From: Caviibacter abscessus
GTDB lineage: Bacteria > Fusobacteriota > Fusobacteriia > Fusobacteriales > Leptotrichiaceae
Assembly: GCF_001517835.1 (NCBI RefSeq)
Contig: NZ_LOQG01000001.1
Coordinates: 62,001-126,000 of the forward strand
Direction of reading: 5' to 3'
Length of the DNA: 64,000 nt
The notes under the pieces are model-generated. The model did no database searches. It saw only the letters and a list, made by a program, of their open reading frames with translations, and was not told the origin of the DNA. Positions 1-8,506 of this stretch are shown one piece after another. A program made the translations under genes and the position numbers. Numbering within the stretch: the first letter of the stretch is position 1; the number at the start of each line of letters is the position of its first letter.

Positions 1-293
1 ATTATGAGAACGGTAAAGCCTCGTTTTATGGTGAAAAGTGGAACGGAAGAAAGACATCAAATGGTGAAATTTTTGATACTAAATTGCTTACAGCAGCACA
101 TAAAACATTGCCTTTTGGCACACTAGTTAAAGTAACAAATGAATCTAATGGTAAATCAGTTATAGTAAGAATTAACGATAGAGGTCCTTTTATAAAAGGT
201 AGAGTAATTGATTTAACAAAAGCAGCATTTAGTGCAATAGATAGTGTACAAAAGGGAGTTACAAAAGTTAAGTTAGAAATTATTAAAAAGTAA
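1..293 (+). CDS. RlpA-like double-psi beta-barrel protein (5' end cut off)
   Basis: The reading frame is open from position 3 to the stop at 291-293, so the gene begins before the window. The visible ~96 residues are one RlpA-like double-psi beta-barrel. They start [19 protein letters not shown], continue with the [10 protein letters not shown] segment and include NDRGPF, which is the family signature and holds the conserved Asp. Members of this family are septal or cell-wall proteins; some are lytic transglycosylases acting on peptidoglycan lacking stem peptides. A TTG at 84 could start translation but would cut the barrel in half, so I treat the gene as partial. Signal sequence and upstream domains cannot be seen. 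A hairpin terminator follows at 347. Confidence 0.85.
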   Translation, partial: YENGKASFYGEKWNGRKTSNGEIFDTKLLTAAHKTLPFGTLVKVTNESNGKSVIVRINDRGPFIKGRVIDLTKAAFSAIDSVQKGVTKVKLEIIKK

Positions 294-302
294 AAAAATA
301 GG

Positions 303-336
303 TTGACAATGCTAATTTATATTAGCTTTGTATGAA
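303..336 (+). promoter_or_regulatory. TTGACA box followed by a perfect 6-bp inverted repeat
   Basis: A consensus -35 (TTGACA, 303-308) is followed by GCTAAT-TTAT-ATTAGC at 311-326. I find no convincing -10 at 16-19 bp: the best match, TATGAA at 331-336, is 22 bp away. The block lies between the end of the RlpA-like gene and its terminator. It could be a repressor site in a promoter for a very short transcript, a processing hairpin, or chance. Confidence 0.3.
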
Positions 337-346
337 TTGACTAATG

Positions 347-371
347 AAGAGGCATTAAAGCCTCTTTTTTC
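347..371 (+). terminator. Rho-independent terminator after the RlpA-like gene
   Basis: A 7-bp stem, AAGAGGC (347-353) with GCCTCTT (360-366), has loop ATTAAA and runs into six Ts. It ends the RlpA-like transcript ahead of the promoter of the next gene. Confidence 0.85.
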
Positions 372-373
372 AT

Positions 374-403
374 TTGATTTTTTTTAATAATTGATGATAT
401 AAT
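374..403 (+). promoter_or_regulatory. Promoter for the acyl-activating/acyltransferase fusion
   Basis: TTGATT (374-379), an 18-bp spacer, then an extended -10 TGATATAAT with TATAAT at 398-403. The start codon follows 34 bp downstream, with AGGGG as the ribosome site. Confidence 0.6.
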
Positions 404-437
404 TATTAATAAAAATGTAAAAAAATAGGGGAAAAAC

Positions 438-2930
438 ATGTTTTTAGAAAAATCTAAAAGACTTGCTATTGTGGACTTTGATGGTAGTAAAGTTGACTAT
501 GATAAAATGGTTGATAATGTTAAATATTTTTCAAGAATAGTTTACAAAGACATATGTGAGAATAATTTTGTTTTGATTATTTCTGAAAATAGAATAGAGT
601 GGATTTATTCCTTTTTTGCAATTTGGGATAGATTATCAACTCCGATAGCTATTGATGCTCTTAGTTCAGAAGAAGAAATATTATATTTTTTAAATGATAC
701 AAAACCTAAAGCAGTAATAGCAACAAATAAAACAATTGAGAATGTTAAATTAGCAGTAAATAATTGTGACTTTGATATTAATATGTACAATTTAGATGAA
801 ATAAACTTAGAAGAATATTCAGATGACGAAGTATTAAGAAATCCTAAAGATGAAGATATAGCAGTTATGATATATACATCAGGTACTACTGGAAATCCAA
901 AAGGAATAATGCTTACATATAGTAATATTATTGGAGAGATACAAGCCATTCAATCATTTGGGATAACATTTGATGATGAACAAGTAATAGCAATATTACC
1001 GTATCATCATATATTACCTCTTATGACTACTTGTTTATATATTTTTTATAGTGGTAATAAATATTCAGCTGTATTAGTTCCTAAACTTACAAGTCAAGAA
1101 ATATTAAAAAGATTTAAAACAAATAATATAACACTTATGTCAGCAGTTCCGAGAGTCTATAAATTATTTTACAAATCAATAAAAGACAAAATAAACGCCA
1201 GTATTGTTGCAAGAGTAATATATGCTATTGCTAAGAAAATAAATAATAGAACTTTTTCAAGAATAATATTTAAAAAAGTTCATGATAATTTTGGTGGAAA
1301 ATTACGTACACTTGTTGCAGGTGGAGCAAAATCTGATATAGAAATGATAGAATTTTTCAACGTATTAGGTTTTAATTATGCAGAGGGATTTGGATTGTCT
1401 GAAACGGCTCCTGTAATAGCTGGGAATATATATCCTAAGTATAAAATTGGAACAGTTGGTTTAGTTGTTTCAAATGCAGAAGTTAAAACTGTAAATGGTG
1501 AACTATGGGTAAAAGGACCTATGGTTATGAAAGGATACTATAACAATCCCGAAAAAACAGCAGAAGTTATGACAGTTGATGGTTGGTTTAAAACGGGTGA
1601 TTTAGCACAAATAGATGAAGATGGTTATATTACTATTATCGGACGTGCTAATTCTATGATAGTATTATCAAATGGTAAAAATATTGATCCTGAAAAACTT
1701 GAAAATAAATTTGTAAACATGAGTAATGGTTTAGTTGAAGAAGTAGGGATTTTTGGAAAAAATGATAAACTTTCTGCACTTATAGTTCCAAATATGCAAT
1801 ACATAAAAGATAATAAAATAAATAATATTTCGACACATATTAAAGATTTAGTTGAGTTTTATAATACAGATGTACATAATTATGAAAAAATATTGGATTA
1901 TAAAATAACAGAACAGGAATTACCTAAAACAAGAGTAGGAAAACTTAGAAGATTTATGCTTCCAGAGCTTTTCAGTGGTCAATTAGAAAAGCGTGAAATA
2001 ATTAATGAGCCAGATACAAAAGAATATAAAATATTAAAAGAGTACATAAAAAAATTAAAAGGAAATGAACCTGGACCTGATGAAAACTTTGAAGTTGAAG
2101 TAGGTTTAGATTCGTTAGATCAAGTAGAATTTTTAACATATATTGAAAATAGTTTTAGTTTAAAATTAGATGAAACAACACTTTTAAAATATTCAACATT
2201 AAGACTTTTAGCAGAATATATAAGTGAAAAATCAATTAGTTTCACAGATAGTGAAATTAAAATGGATAATATCATAAAAAATGCACCGCATAAAGAAGTG
2301 AAATTAGGATATCTACAGTGGTTATTGTTCCCATTAGTCTGGATTTTATTTAAAATATATTTTAGATTTTCAATTAAAAATAACAATAAAATTAAAGATG
2401 AACCTACTATTTTTATTGCAAATCATGAGAGTTTTATTGATGCATTAATATTATCACTTGCATTACCATTTAAAATACATAACAAAACTTTTTATCTTGC
2501 ACTTGAAAAATATTTTTCAAATCCATTTATGAAATATATTGCAAGAAATGGAAATATAATAAATGTAAATATTGAAAAAAATATTAAACAAAGTGTTGAA
2601 GAAATTTCAAATGTATTAAAGCAGGGTAATAATGTTTTCATATTTCCTGAGGGAACAAGAACTAAAAATGGAAAGTTATCACAGTTTAAAAAAATATTTG
2701 CAATGATATCAAAAGAATTAAATGTTGATATTCAATGTATAGGTATAGAGGGAGCATATGAAGCTTACTCAAGATTTTCTAAATTTCCTAAACCTAAAAA
2801 AATAACTATTGAAGCATTGGATAGAGTAAGCCCACAAGGTAAAACTTATGACACTATAGTTGAAGAAAGCTACAATATATTTTTAGAATATAAAAAGAGA
2901 GTTAAACCTGAAAAATATTTAGAAGATTAA
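438..2930 (+). CDS. Acyl-activating enzyme / acyl carrier / PlsC-type acyltransferase fusion
   Basis: An 830-residue fusion that probably activates fatty acids and transfers them to a lysophospholipid or glycerol phosphate at the membrane. Residues ~1-510 are an AMP-binding acyl-CoA/acyl-ACP synthetase domain: the YTSGTTGNPKG loop (~146-156), GLSETAPV (~319), FKTGDL (~383), and TRVGKLRR with the C-terminal lysine (~498). Residues ~530-610 are an acyl carrier domain with the phosphopantetheine serine in GLDSLDQ (~558). A hydrophobic stretch at ~630-650 follows. Residues ~650-830 are a PlsC domain with NHESFID (H663, D668) and FPEGTR (736-741). E. coli Aas has the opposite domain order and no internal carrier. 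Substrate is inferred. It has its own promoter and terminator upstream. Confidence 0.85.
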   Translation: MFLEKSKRLAIVDFDGSKVDYDKMVDNVKYFSRIVYKDICENNFVLIISENRIEWIYSFFAIWDRLSTPIAIDALSSEEEILYFLNDTKPKAVIATNKTIENVKLAVNNCDFDINMYNLDEINLEEYSDDEVLRNPKDEDIAVMIYTSGTTGNPKGIMLTYSNIIGEIQAIQSFGITFDDEQVIAILPYHHILPLMTTCLYIFYSGNKYSAVLVPKLTSQEILKRFKTNNITLMSAVPRVYKLFYKSIKDKINASIVARVIYAIAKKINNRTFSRIIFKKVHDNFGGKLRTLVAGGAKSDIEMIEFFNVLGFNYAEGFGLSETAPVIAGNIYPKYKIGTVGLVVSNAEVKTVNGELWVKGPMVMKGYYNNPEKTAEVMTVDGWFKTGDLAQIDEDGYITIIGRANSMIVLSNGKNIDPEKLENKFVNMSNGLVEEVGIFGKNDKLSALIVPNMQYIKDNKINNISTHIKDLVEFYNTDVHNYEKILDYKITEQELPKTRVGKLRRFMLPELFSGQLEKREIINEPDTKEYKILKEYIKKLKGNEPGPDENFEVEVGLDSLDQVEFLTYIENSFSLKLDETTLLKYSTLRLLAEYISEKSISFTDSEIKMDNIIKNAPHKEVKLGYLQWLLFPLVWILFKIYFRFSIKNNNKIKDEPTIFIANHESFIDALILSLALPFKIHNKTFYLALEKYFSNPFMKYIARNGNIINVNIEKNIKQSVEEISNVLKQGNNVFIFPEGTRTKNGKLSQFKKIFAMISKELNVDIQCIGIEGAYEAYSRFSKFPKPKKITIEALDRVSPQGKTYDTIVEESYNIFLEYKKRVKPEKYLED

Positions 2931-2960
2931 TACTTTAATAATATATGGTGAGGTGAATAA

Positions 2961-3482
2961 ATGAATAAAAATAATGGTATATATTATATTATTGAATTTT
3001 TATTATTTCTTGTATTAATATTTATGACTGTTAATAAATATCTATATATAAGGAATAAATCAATAATAGAAACGAAAAATGTAACAAAAGAATTTAAAAT
3101 AAGAAAAACAGATTTTTACACTAAAAATGATGAGAAAATTGATAATACTAAAGTAAATGAAAATGATAAAGTTATTGAAACGAAAGTTGAAGTTACTGAG
3201 AATGTTCAAAATAAAGAAAAAATTGAACAAAATAATGAAGTAAAAGAAAATGAAAAAACAAGTACTCCAATAAAACAAGTGGAAAAAGCTAAGGCAACGG
3301 TTCCAAAAGTGGAGACAAAAAATACTAGTAGAGTAAATAATAATAAAACTGTAACTACAAAAACAGCTACAAAAAAAGATGAAAAACAAATTAAGGAAGC
3401 AAATAAAACAAAAAATATTGTGGATGCTTTAATTAAAGAAAGTATAAAAAATGAGGCAAAAAACAATAAAAAAAGTAAATAA
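2961..3482 (+). CDS. Membrane-anchored low-complexity protein, function unknown
   Basis: I do not recognise a family. The 173-residue protein has one N-terminal transmembrane segment (~8-27, YYIIEFLLFLVLIFMTV). The rest is an almost wholly hydrophilic tail dominated by Lys, Glu, Asn, Thr and Val (for example KVEVTENVQNKEKIEQNNEV) with no cysteines or folded-domain motifs. The layout, a short cytoplasmic N-terminus and a long disordered charged arm, resembles TonB-like or periplasm-spanning linker proteins, but no TonB C-terminal motif is visible. AGGTG precedes the ATG at good spacing. It lies 30 bp after the acyltransferase fusion and is probably co-transcribed with it. A poorly conserved gene is likely, but the clean start and long open frame support real coding. 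Confidence 0.65.
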   Translation: MNKNNGIYYIIEFLLFLVLIFMTVNKYLYIRNKSIIETKNVTKEFKIRKTDFYTKNDEKIDNTKVNENDKVIETKVEVTENVQNKEKIEQNNEVKENEKTSTPIKQVEKAKATVPKVETKNTSRVNNNKTVTTKTATKKDEKQIKEANKTKNIVDALIKESIKNEAKNNKKSK

Positions 3483-3569
3483 AAGCATATTATTGAAGAA
3501 TACGTAAATTTAATAGATAATATGTGTGTTGTGAGTATATTTCGTTTGAGGATTTTAGAGCATTTAGGC

Positions 3570-3598
3570 TTGCAGAAATGTACAAAATATGATAAAAT
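3570..3598 (+). promoter_or_regulatory. Promoter of the rimP-nusA-infB operon
   Basis: TTGCAG (3570-3575), a 17-bp spacer, then TATGATAAAAT with hexamer TAAAAT at 3593-3598. The extended -10 form recurs before several other genes in the window. The predicted start falls at about 3605, just before the leader hairpin. Confidence 0.65.
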
Positions 3599-3612
3599 TA
3601 ATTAACATTTTG

Positions 3613-3640
3613 AGAGTGGGCAATGCGTGTCCACTCTTTA
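3613..3640 (+). promoter_or_regulatory. Terminator-like leader hairpin ahead of rimP
   Basis: AGAGTGG (3613-3619) pairs perfectly with CCACTCT (3631-3637) around an 11-nt loop, followed by a short TTT run. The hairpin ends about 14 nt before the rimP ribosome site. Because it sits inside the leader of an operon for translation and antitermination factors (NusA itself), it may attenuate transcription. The T-run is short, so it may instead be leaky or act as an mRNA stabiliser. Confidence 0.55.
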
Positions 3641-3662
3641 ATTTAATATGAAAGGTGAAAAA

Positions 3663-4142
3663 ATGGAGGAAAAATTAGTTGAACTTGAAGAACAATTTCA
3701 AAAAATAATTGGTGATTTAGATATTGAAGTTGTTGATGTTGAGTATGTAAAAGATGGTGGATACAATTATTTAAGAGTATACATAGAAAAAAATGATGGT
3801 AGTATAAGTTTAGATGATTGCGAAAAAGTAAGTGTCCTTATTTCTAACATTGCAGAAAGTACAATTGAAAATGAATTTGTTCTTGAGGTTTCAAGTCCTG
3901 GGCTAGATAGAAAATTGAAAAAAGAAAAGGATTTTATAAGATTTTCTGGAAATAAAATAACAGTTAAAACCAAAAGTAATGTAATGGATAAAAAAAGCTT
4001 TATTGGTGTATTGTTAGGTTATGAAAATGGCGATATTATAATCAACGATGAAATTTTAGGAGAAATAAAAATACCACATAGTAAATTAAAAAATGCAAGA
4101 ATAATATATGAGTTTAAAAATATTAAAGAAATGGAGGTTTAA
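3663..4142 (+). CDS. rimP: Ribosome maturation factor RimP
   Basis: RimP helps assemble the 30S subunit. The 159-residue product has the family order: an N-terminal alpha/beta domain with DLDIEVVDVEYVKDGGYNYL and RVYIEKNDGSISLDDCEKVS, the VLEVSSPGLDRKL motif, then a C-terminal Sm-like barrel. An ATG at 3648 is in frame, but the best ribosome site, AAAGGTG at 3651-3657, lies between it and the ATG at 3663, so I start at 3663. It is the first gene of rimP-nusA-rnpM-infB-rbfA, the classic order, and its last codons overlap the nusA ribosome site. Confidence 0.93.
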   Translation: MEEKLVELEEQFQKIIGDLDIEVVDVEYVKDGGYNYLRVYIEKNDGSISLDDCEKVSVLISNIAESTIENEFVLEVSSPGLDRKLKKEKDFIRFSGNKITVKTKSNVMDKKSFIGVLLGYENGDIIINDEILGEIKIPHSKLKNARIIYEFKNIKEMEV

Positions 4143-4147
4143 ATTAA

Positions 4148-5221
4148 ATGAAGTCTAAAGAACAGAAAATTTTCTTAGAAGCTTTAGAAGAGCTTACAAA
4201 AGAAAAAGGAATAGACTATGAAGAACTTTTACAAGCTATAGAAACAGCACTTATTGCTGCATATAAAAGAAATTATGGAGAATATGAAAATGCCACTGTT
4301 AAGATAAATAGGAAAAATGGTGATGTTAAGGTTAAAGCTACAAAAAAAATTGTAGAAAATGTACAAAATAAAGCAGTTGAAATAACTCTTGAAAATGCAA
4401 AGTTACATAATAAAAATGCAAAACTTGGTGATGAAATTATAGTGGATGTAGATGCTGAGTTATTTAAAAGAAATGCAATACAAAAAGCAAAACAGATTGT
4501 TATACAAAAAGTAAGAGAACATGAAAAATTCAGTGTATATAATAAATTTAAAATGCTTGAAAATTCACTTGTAAATGCAATTGTAAAAAAAATGGACGAA
4601 CAAGGAAATTTATATGTTGAAATAAATGGTTTAGAAGCAATAGTGCCTAGTAAGGAATTATCTCCTTGTGATAAATTTGTTCAAGGAAATAGAGTATCAA
4701 TTTATGTAGGTAAAGTTGAAGAAGGAACTAAATATACAAAAATTGAATTATCAAGAAAATCAGATAAATTTTTAATTAAATTATTAGAAAGAGAAATTCC
4801 TGAAATTGAAAACAAAGATATTGAAATAAAAGCAATTGCTAGAGAAGCAGGAAGTAGAAGTAAAATTGCTGTATATTCAACAGATAAGAATTTAGATATA
4901 AAAGGTGCATGTATAGGTAAAAATGGAATTAGAATACACACAATATTATCTGAGTTAGTTGATGAAAAACTTGATATTATATTATGGAATGAAGATAAGA
5001 GAATATTTGTAAAAAATGCTTTAAGTCCTGCTGAAGTAGATGCAATAGGAACTGTAGAAGTTGGAAATGAATTAATTGCAAGAGTTGAAGTTCCTTCTAA
5101 TCAATTATCATTAGCTATTGGTAAAAAAGGTCAAAATACTAGATTAGCTTCAAAATTGTGCCAAATAAAAATTGATATTGTAGATAATGGTGAAACTGAA
5201 AGTACTGAATATGAAGAGTAA
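4148..5221 (+). CDS. nusA: Transcription termination/antitermination factor NusA
   Basis: NusA binds RNA polymerase and nascent RNA to control pausing, termination and antitermination. The 357-residue protein has an N-terminal polymerase-binding domain (~1-125), an S1 domain (~130-200) and two KH domains. KH1 carries GACIGKNGIRIHTILSEL and the ILWNEDKRIFVKNALSPAEV stretch; KH2 carries LAIGKKGQNTRLASKL. There is no C-terminal acidic repeat, as is usual outside Proteobacteria. GGAGG at 4134-4138 precedes the ATG. The stop overlaps the start of rnpM. Confidence 0.95.
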   Translation: MKSKEQKIFLEALEELTKEKGIDYEELLQAIETALIAAYKRNYGEYENATVKINRKNGDVKVKATKKIVENVQNKAVEITLENAKLHNKNAKLGDEIIVDVDAELFKRNAIQKAKQIVIQKVREHEKFSVYNKFKMLENSLVNAIVKKMDEQGNLYVEINGLEAIVPSKELSPCDKFVQGNRVSIYVGKVEEGTKYTKIELSRKSDKFLIKLLEREIPEIENKDIEIKAIAREAGSRSKIAVYSTDKNLDIKGACIGKNGIRIHTILSELVDEKLDIILWNEDKRIFVKNALSPAEVDAIGTVEVGNELIARVEVPSNQLSLAIGKKGQNTRLASKLCQIKIDIVDNGETESTEYEE

Positions 5222-5477
5222 ACATATACCTATTAGAACTTGTATATATACAAAAAAGAGAGCTAATAAGTATGAAATGATAAGAGTAGTTATGGAAAAT
5301 GGTATATATGTTCTTGATAAAGAAATGAAAAAACAATCAAGAGGCAAATATATATATCCTTGTGAAAAATTAAAAGAGCTTATATATAAAAATAAAAAAT
5401 ATAATCTCTCTGATCAGGTAAAAGAAGAAATTCTAAGTTACATGTTAGAAAAAGGTGGTGATTTTGGTGGGAAATAG
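5211..5477 (+). CDS. rnpM: RNase P modulator RnpM (YlxR, DUF448)
   Basis: A small (88-residue) RNA-binding protein of the YlxR/DUF448 family, shown in Bacillus to bind and inhibit RNase P RNA. The hallmark start MKSKHIPIRTC is present, followed by RANKYEMIRVV and KKQSRGKYIYPCEKLKEL. I start at the ATG at 5211 because that aligns with family N-termini. An in-frame ATG at 5187 would add eight residues read from the nusA end. The start codon lies inside the end of nusA with an 11-bp overlap, suggesting translational coupling. The 3' end overlaps the infB start region. Confidence 0.9.
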   Translation: MKSKHIPIRTCIYTKKRANKYEMIRVVMENGIYVLDKEMKKQSRGKYIYPCEKLKELIYKNKKYNLSDQVKEEILSYMLEKGGDFGGK

Positions 5478-8094
5478 AGTATATGATTATGCTAAAAAAT
5501 TTGCATTAGATACAACAACTTTTATAAAAAAATTGGCATATTTAGGTATAAATGATAAAACGGCACTTAATAAATTAGATGAAAAAGAAATAGAACTAAT
5601 TGAAAAAAATATGTCTAAATTAATTGAGAGTAAAGGAAAAGAAGAAAAAAGTAAAGAAATTATGATGAACGAAAAAGATAAAAAAGTAGAAAATGTAGTC
5701 CAAGAAAAAATGGTATTTACTCATAAAAAAAGAGATAGAGATAATAAAGATACAAACAAATTTAACAATGAAAAAAGAATGAATAGAAATAATGAACAAA
5801 AATTTCAAAAGAAAGAACAATTTGGACAAAATCAGCAACAACCAAGAAACATATATCAAAATAATAAAGAAAATAATGGTGAAAGAAAACAATTCTATAA
5901 ACCAAATAATAGAGATAATAAAGATAACAAAGATAATAGAAATTTTAACAATGGTTACAGAGAAAATAGAGAACAGAAAGACTTTAAAGATAGATATAAT
6001 AGAGATCAAAAAGATAATAAAGATAGAAATTTTAATAAGGATAATAACAGAAATAGAAGTTTTAACAAAGACAATAATTTTTCTAATTCAAAACAATCTT
6101 TTAATAATGATAAAAAGACTTCTGTAGCTATACCAGAACCAGAAAGTTCAGTTTCAAAAAATGCAAAAAAGACAAAGCAAAAATTTGATAAGAAAAAATA
6201 TGAAAATGAAAAAAAATCTAAAGAAGAAGAAAGAAAATTAAAAGAACTTAGAACAGATTTCAGAAAAGATGATGTTAAGAAAAAAACAAAGAAAAAAGAT
6301 AAAGTTTTAAAAAATGAAATAATAAAAATAGATGAAAATTCAGGAATGATTAAAATTTCAAATGAAATAAGTACTAAAGAATTAGCTGAAAAATTAGGAG
6401 TTAATGTTTCAGAAATCATAAAAAAATTCTTTATGCAAGGTAAAATGCTTACGGCTAATTCAATTTTATCAATGAATGAAATTGAAGAAGTTGCGTTGGA
6501 ATATAACGTACTTGTAGAACAAGAAGAAATTGAAGAAATTTCATTTGGAGAAAAATATAAACTTGAAATTGAAGATAGAAGCGAAGATTTAATTACAAGA
6601 GCACCTGTTATTACAATAATGGGTCACGTAGATCATGGAAAAACTTCACTGCTTGATGCATTAAGACATACAAATGTAATTTCATCTGAAGCTGGTGGAA
6701 TAACACAAAGTATAGGTGCTTATCAAGTAGAATGGAAAGGTCAAAAAATAACATTTATTGATACACCTGGGCACGAAGCTTTCACTGAAATGAGAGCTAG
6801 AGGGGCAAATATTACTGATATATCAATACTTATTGTTGCAGCTGATGATGGTGTAAAACCACAAACTGTAGAGGCGATTTCACACGCAAAAGAAGCAAAT
6901 GTTCCAATTATAGTTGCAATAAATAAAATTGACAAACCTTCTGCAAATCCAGCAAAAGTGAAACAAGAATTAATGGAATATGGATTAATATGTACTGAAT
7001 GGGGTGGAGACACAGAGTTTGTTGAAATATCAGCAAAACAAAAACTTAACTTAGAAGAACTTTTAGAAACTATATTACTTACAGCAGAATTATTAGAATT
7101 AAAAGCAAATCCTAAGAAAAGAGCTAAAGCTGTTATTGTTGAATCAAAATTAGATCCTCAAGTAGGTGCAATAGCAGATATACTTATCCAAGAAGGTGAG
7201 TTAAAAATAGGTGATATTTTTGTAGCAGGACAATCACATGGTAAAGTTAGAACAATGGTTGACGATAAAGGGAACAAAATTACAAAGGCACTGCCTTCAA
7301 CACCTGTTGAAATAACTGGATTTAATGAACTTCCAGAAGCTGGAGCATTAATTTATTGTGTACAAAATGATAAGCAAGCTCGTAAAATTATTGAAGACTA
7401 TAAAAATAATGTAAAAACTAATGATATGAATAATAAGAAACACATATCACTTGAAAGTTTATCAAAAGAACTTGAAGACCAACAATTAAAAGAATTAAAA
7501 TGTATAATAAGAGCAGATACAAAAGGTTCTGCTGAGGCGTTAAAAGAGTCATTATTAAAACTTTCAAACGATAAAGTTAGTATCAACATAATTCAATCAT
7601 CAGCTGGGGCAATTACAGAAGGAGATGTTAAACTTGCTGAAGCTTCAAACGCAATAATAATTGGATTTAGTGTAAGACCAACAACAACTGCTAGAAATGA
7701 AGCTGAAAAAACAGGCGTAGAAATTAGAAATTATAATGTAATATACCATGTTACTGAAGACATTGAAAAAGCAATGAAAGGAATGCTTGATCCTGAATAC
7801 AAAGAAATATATCATGGACGTATTGAAGTTAAACAAGTATTTAAGATTAGCAATGTTGGAAATATAGCTGGGGCTTTAGTTGTTGATGGGAAAATAACTA
7901 AAAATTCAAAAATAAGAGTTCTTAGAAATGGAATAATAGTATTTGAAGGTGAGATATTATCACTTAAGAGATATAAAGATGATGTAAAAGAAGCAAATAT
8001 AGGTCAAGATTGTGGAATAAGTATAAAAGACTTTAATGACATAAAAGAAGACGATATAATTGAAGCATATACATTAGAAGAAATAGCAAGATAG
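5467..8094 (+). CDS. infB: Translation initiation factor IF-2
   Basis: The GTPase that brings initiator tRNA to the 30S subunit. An N-terminal IF2N helix bundle (VYDYAKKFALDTTTFIKKL) is followed by a ~250-residue arm very rich in Asn, Lys, Asp and Arg with repeated NKDNKD and NFNKDNN units. A second IF2N-like module follows (TKELAEKLGVNVSEIIKKFF). The G domain has GHVDHGKTSLLD (~386), DTPGHE and NKIDKP. Domains II-IV run to the end. The start is a non-ATG codon: GTG 5467 (or TTG 5464, or GTG 5455/5458). AAAGGTGG at 5451-5458 best serves 5464 or 5467. The frame overlaps rnpM by 11 bp. About 875 residues is within the family range. Confidence 0.94.
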   Translation: MGNRVYDYAKKFALDTTTFIKKLAYLGINDKTALNKLDEKEIELIEKNMSKLIESKGKEEKSKEIMMNEKDKKVENVVQEKMVFTHKKRDRDNKDTNKFNNEKRMNRNNEQKFQKKEQFGQNQQQPRNIYQNNKENNGERKQFYKPNNRDNKDNKDNRNFNNGYRENREQKDFKDRYNRDQKDNKDRNFNKDNNRNRSFNKDNNFSNSKQSFNNDKKTSVAIPEPESSVSKNAKKTKQKFDKKKYENEKKSKEEERKLKELRTDFRKDDVKKKTKKKDKVLKNEIIKIDENSGMIKISNEISTKELAEKLGVNVSEIIKKFFMQGKMLTANSILSMNEIEEVALEYNVLVEQEEIEEISFGEKYKLEIEDRSEDLITRAPVITIMGHVDHGKTSLLDALRHTNVISSEAGGITQSIGAYQVEWKGQKITFIDTPGHEAFTEMRARGANITDISILIVAADDGVKPQTVEAISHAKEANVPIIVAINKIDKPSANPAKVKQELMEYGLICTEWGGDTEFVEISAKQKLNLEELLETILLTAELLELKANPKKRAKAVIVESKLDPQVGAIADILIQEGELKIGDIFVAGQSHGKVRTMVDDKGNKITKALPSTPVEITGFNELPEAGALIYCVQNDKQARKIIEDYKNNVKTNDMNNKKHISLESLSKELEDQQLKELKCIIRADTKGSAEALKESLLKLSNDKVSINIIQSSAGAITEGDVKLAEASNAIIIGFSVRPTTTARNEAEKTGVEIRNYNVIYHVTEDIEKAMKGMLDPEYKEIYHGRIEVKQVFKISNVGNIAGALVVDGKITKNSKIRVLRNGIIVFEGEILSLKRYKDDVKEANIGQDCGISIKDFNDIKEDDIIEAYTLEEIAR

Positions 8095-8101
8095 GATTAT
8101 T

Positions 8102-8458
8102 ATGAATGATAGAAGATTAAAAGGATTAGAAAAAGAAATTTCAAGAATAATTGGAACTTGTTTATTGATTGATGTAAAAAATGAAAAAATCAGTAAGCTT
8201 GTAACAGTTCACAATGTAAAACTTACAAAAGATGCTAGATATGTTGATATAACTTTTTCAATATTAAATATTAATGATAATATTAATAAGTCTAAAATTG
8301 AAGAAGACTTAAGAAAATTAGCAGGTTTTTTTAGAAAAAAACTAAGTGAAAATCTTGAAATTAGATATATACCAGAAGTAAGAATACACATAGATGAAAG
8401 TGTAGAATATGGTATTAAAATAGCGTCTCTTATTGATAAAGTTATGGAAAATAAGTAA
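8102..8458 (+). CDS. rbfA: Ribosome-binding factor A
   Basis: RbfA is a 30S maturation factor with a KH-like fold that binds near the 16S 5' helix. The 118-residue product begins with a basic helix (RRLKGLEKEISRIIGTCL), contains DARYVDITFSIL and ends with the typical IRYIPEVRIHIDESVEYGIKI strand and helix. It follows infB by 7 bp, the standard arrangement, and closes the rimP-rbfA set. The ribosome site (AGGATT) is weak, which suggests coupling to infB. Confidence 0.93.
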   Translation: MNDRRLKGLEKEISRIIGTCLLIDVKNEKISKLVTVHNVKLTKDARYVDITFSILNINDNINKSKIEEDLRKLAGFFRKKLSENLEIRYIPEVRIHIDESVEYGIKIASLIDKVMENK

Positions 8459-8506
8459 AATGGTTAATGTAGGATAATAATAAAATTATACTTGTAGGAG
8501 GATAAA

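Noticed and set aside
3486-3524. CATATTAT/ATAATATG inverted repeat after the 2961 gene
   Set aside because: An 8-bp A-T stem with a 23-nt loop and no T-run is not a credible terminator or RNA structure in DNA this AT-rich.
5792-6127. 111-codon + strand frame inside the IF-2 linker
   Set aside because: It is the shifted reading of the repetitive A-rich IF-2 arm, giving an Ile/Lys/Glu-rich nonsense protein with no start signal.
8459-8506. Separate promoter before tig
   Set aside because: The 48-bp gap is AT-rich with TAAT-like hexamers but no -35/-10 pair or extended -10 as seen elsewhere, so I leave tig in the rimP-lon run.
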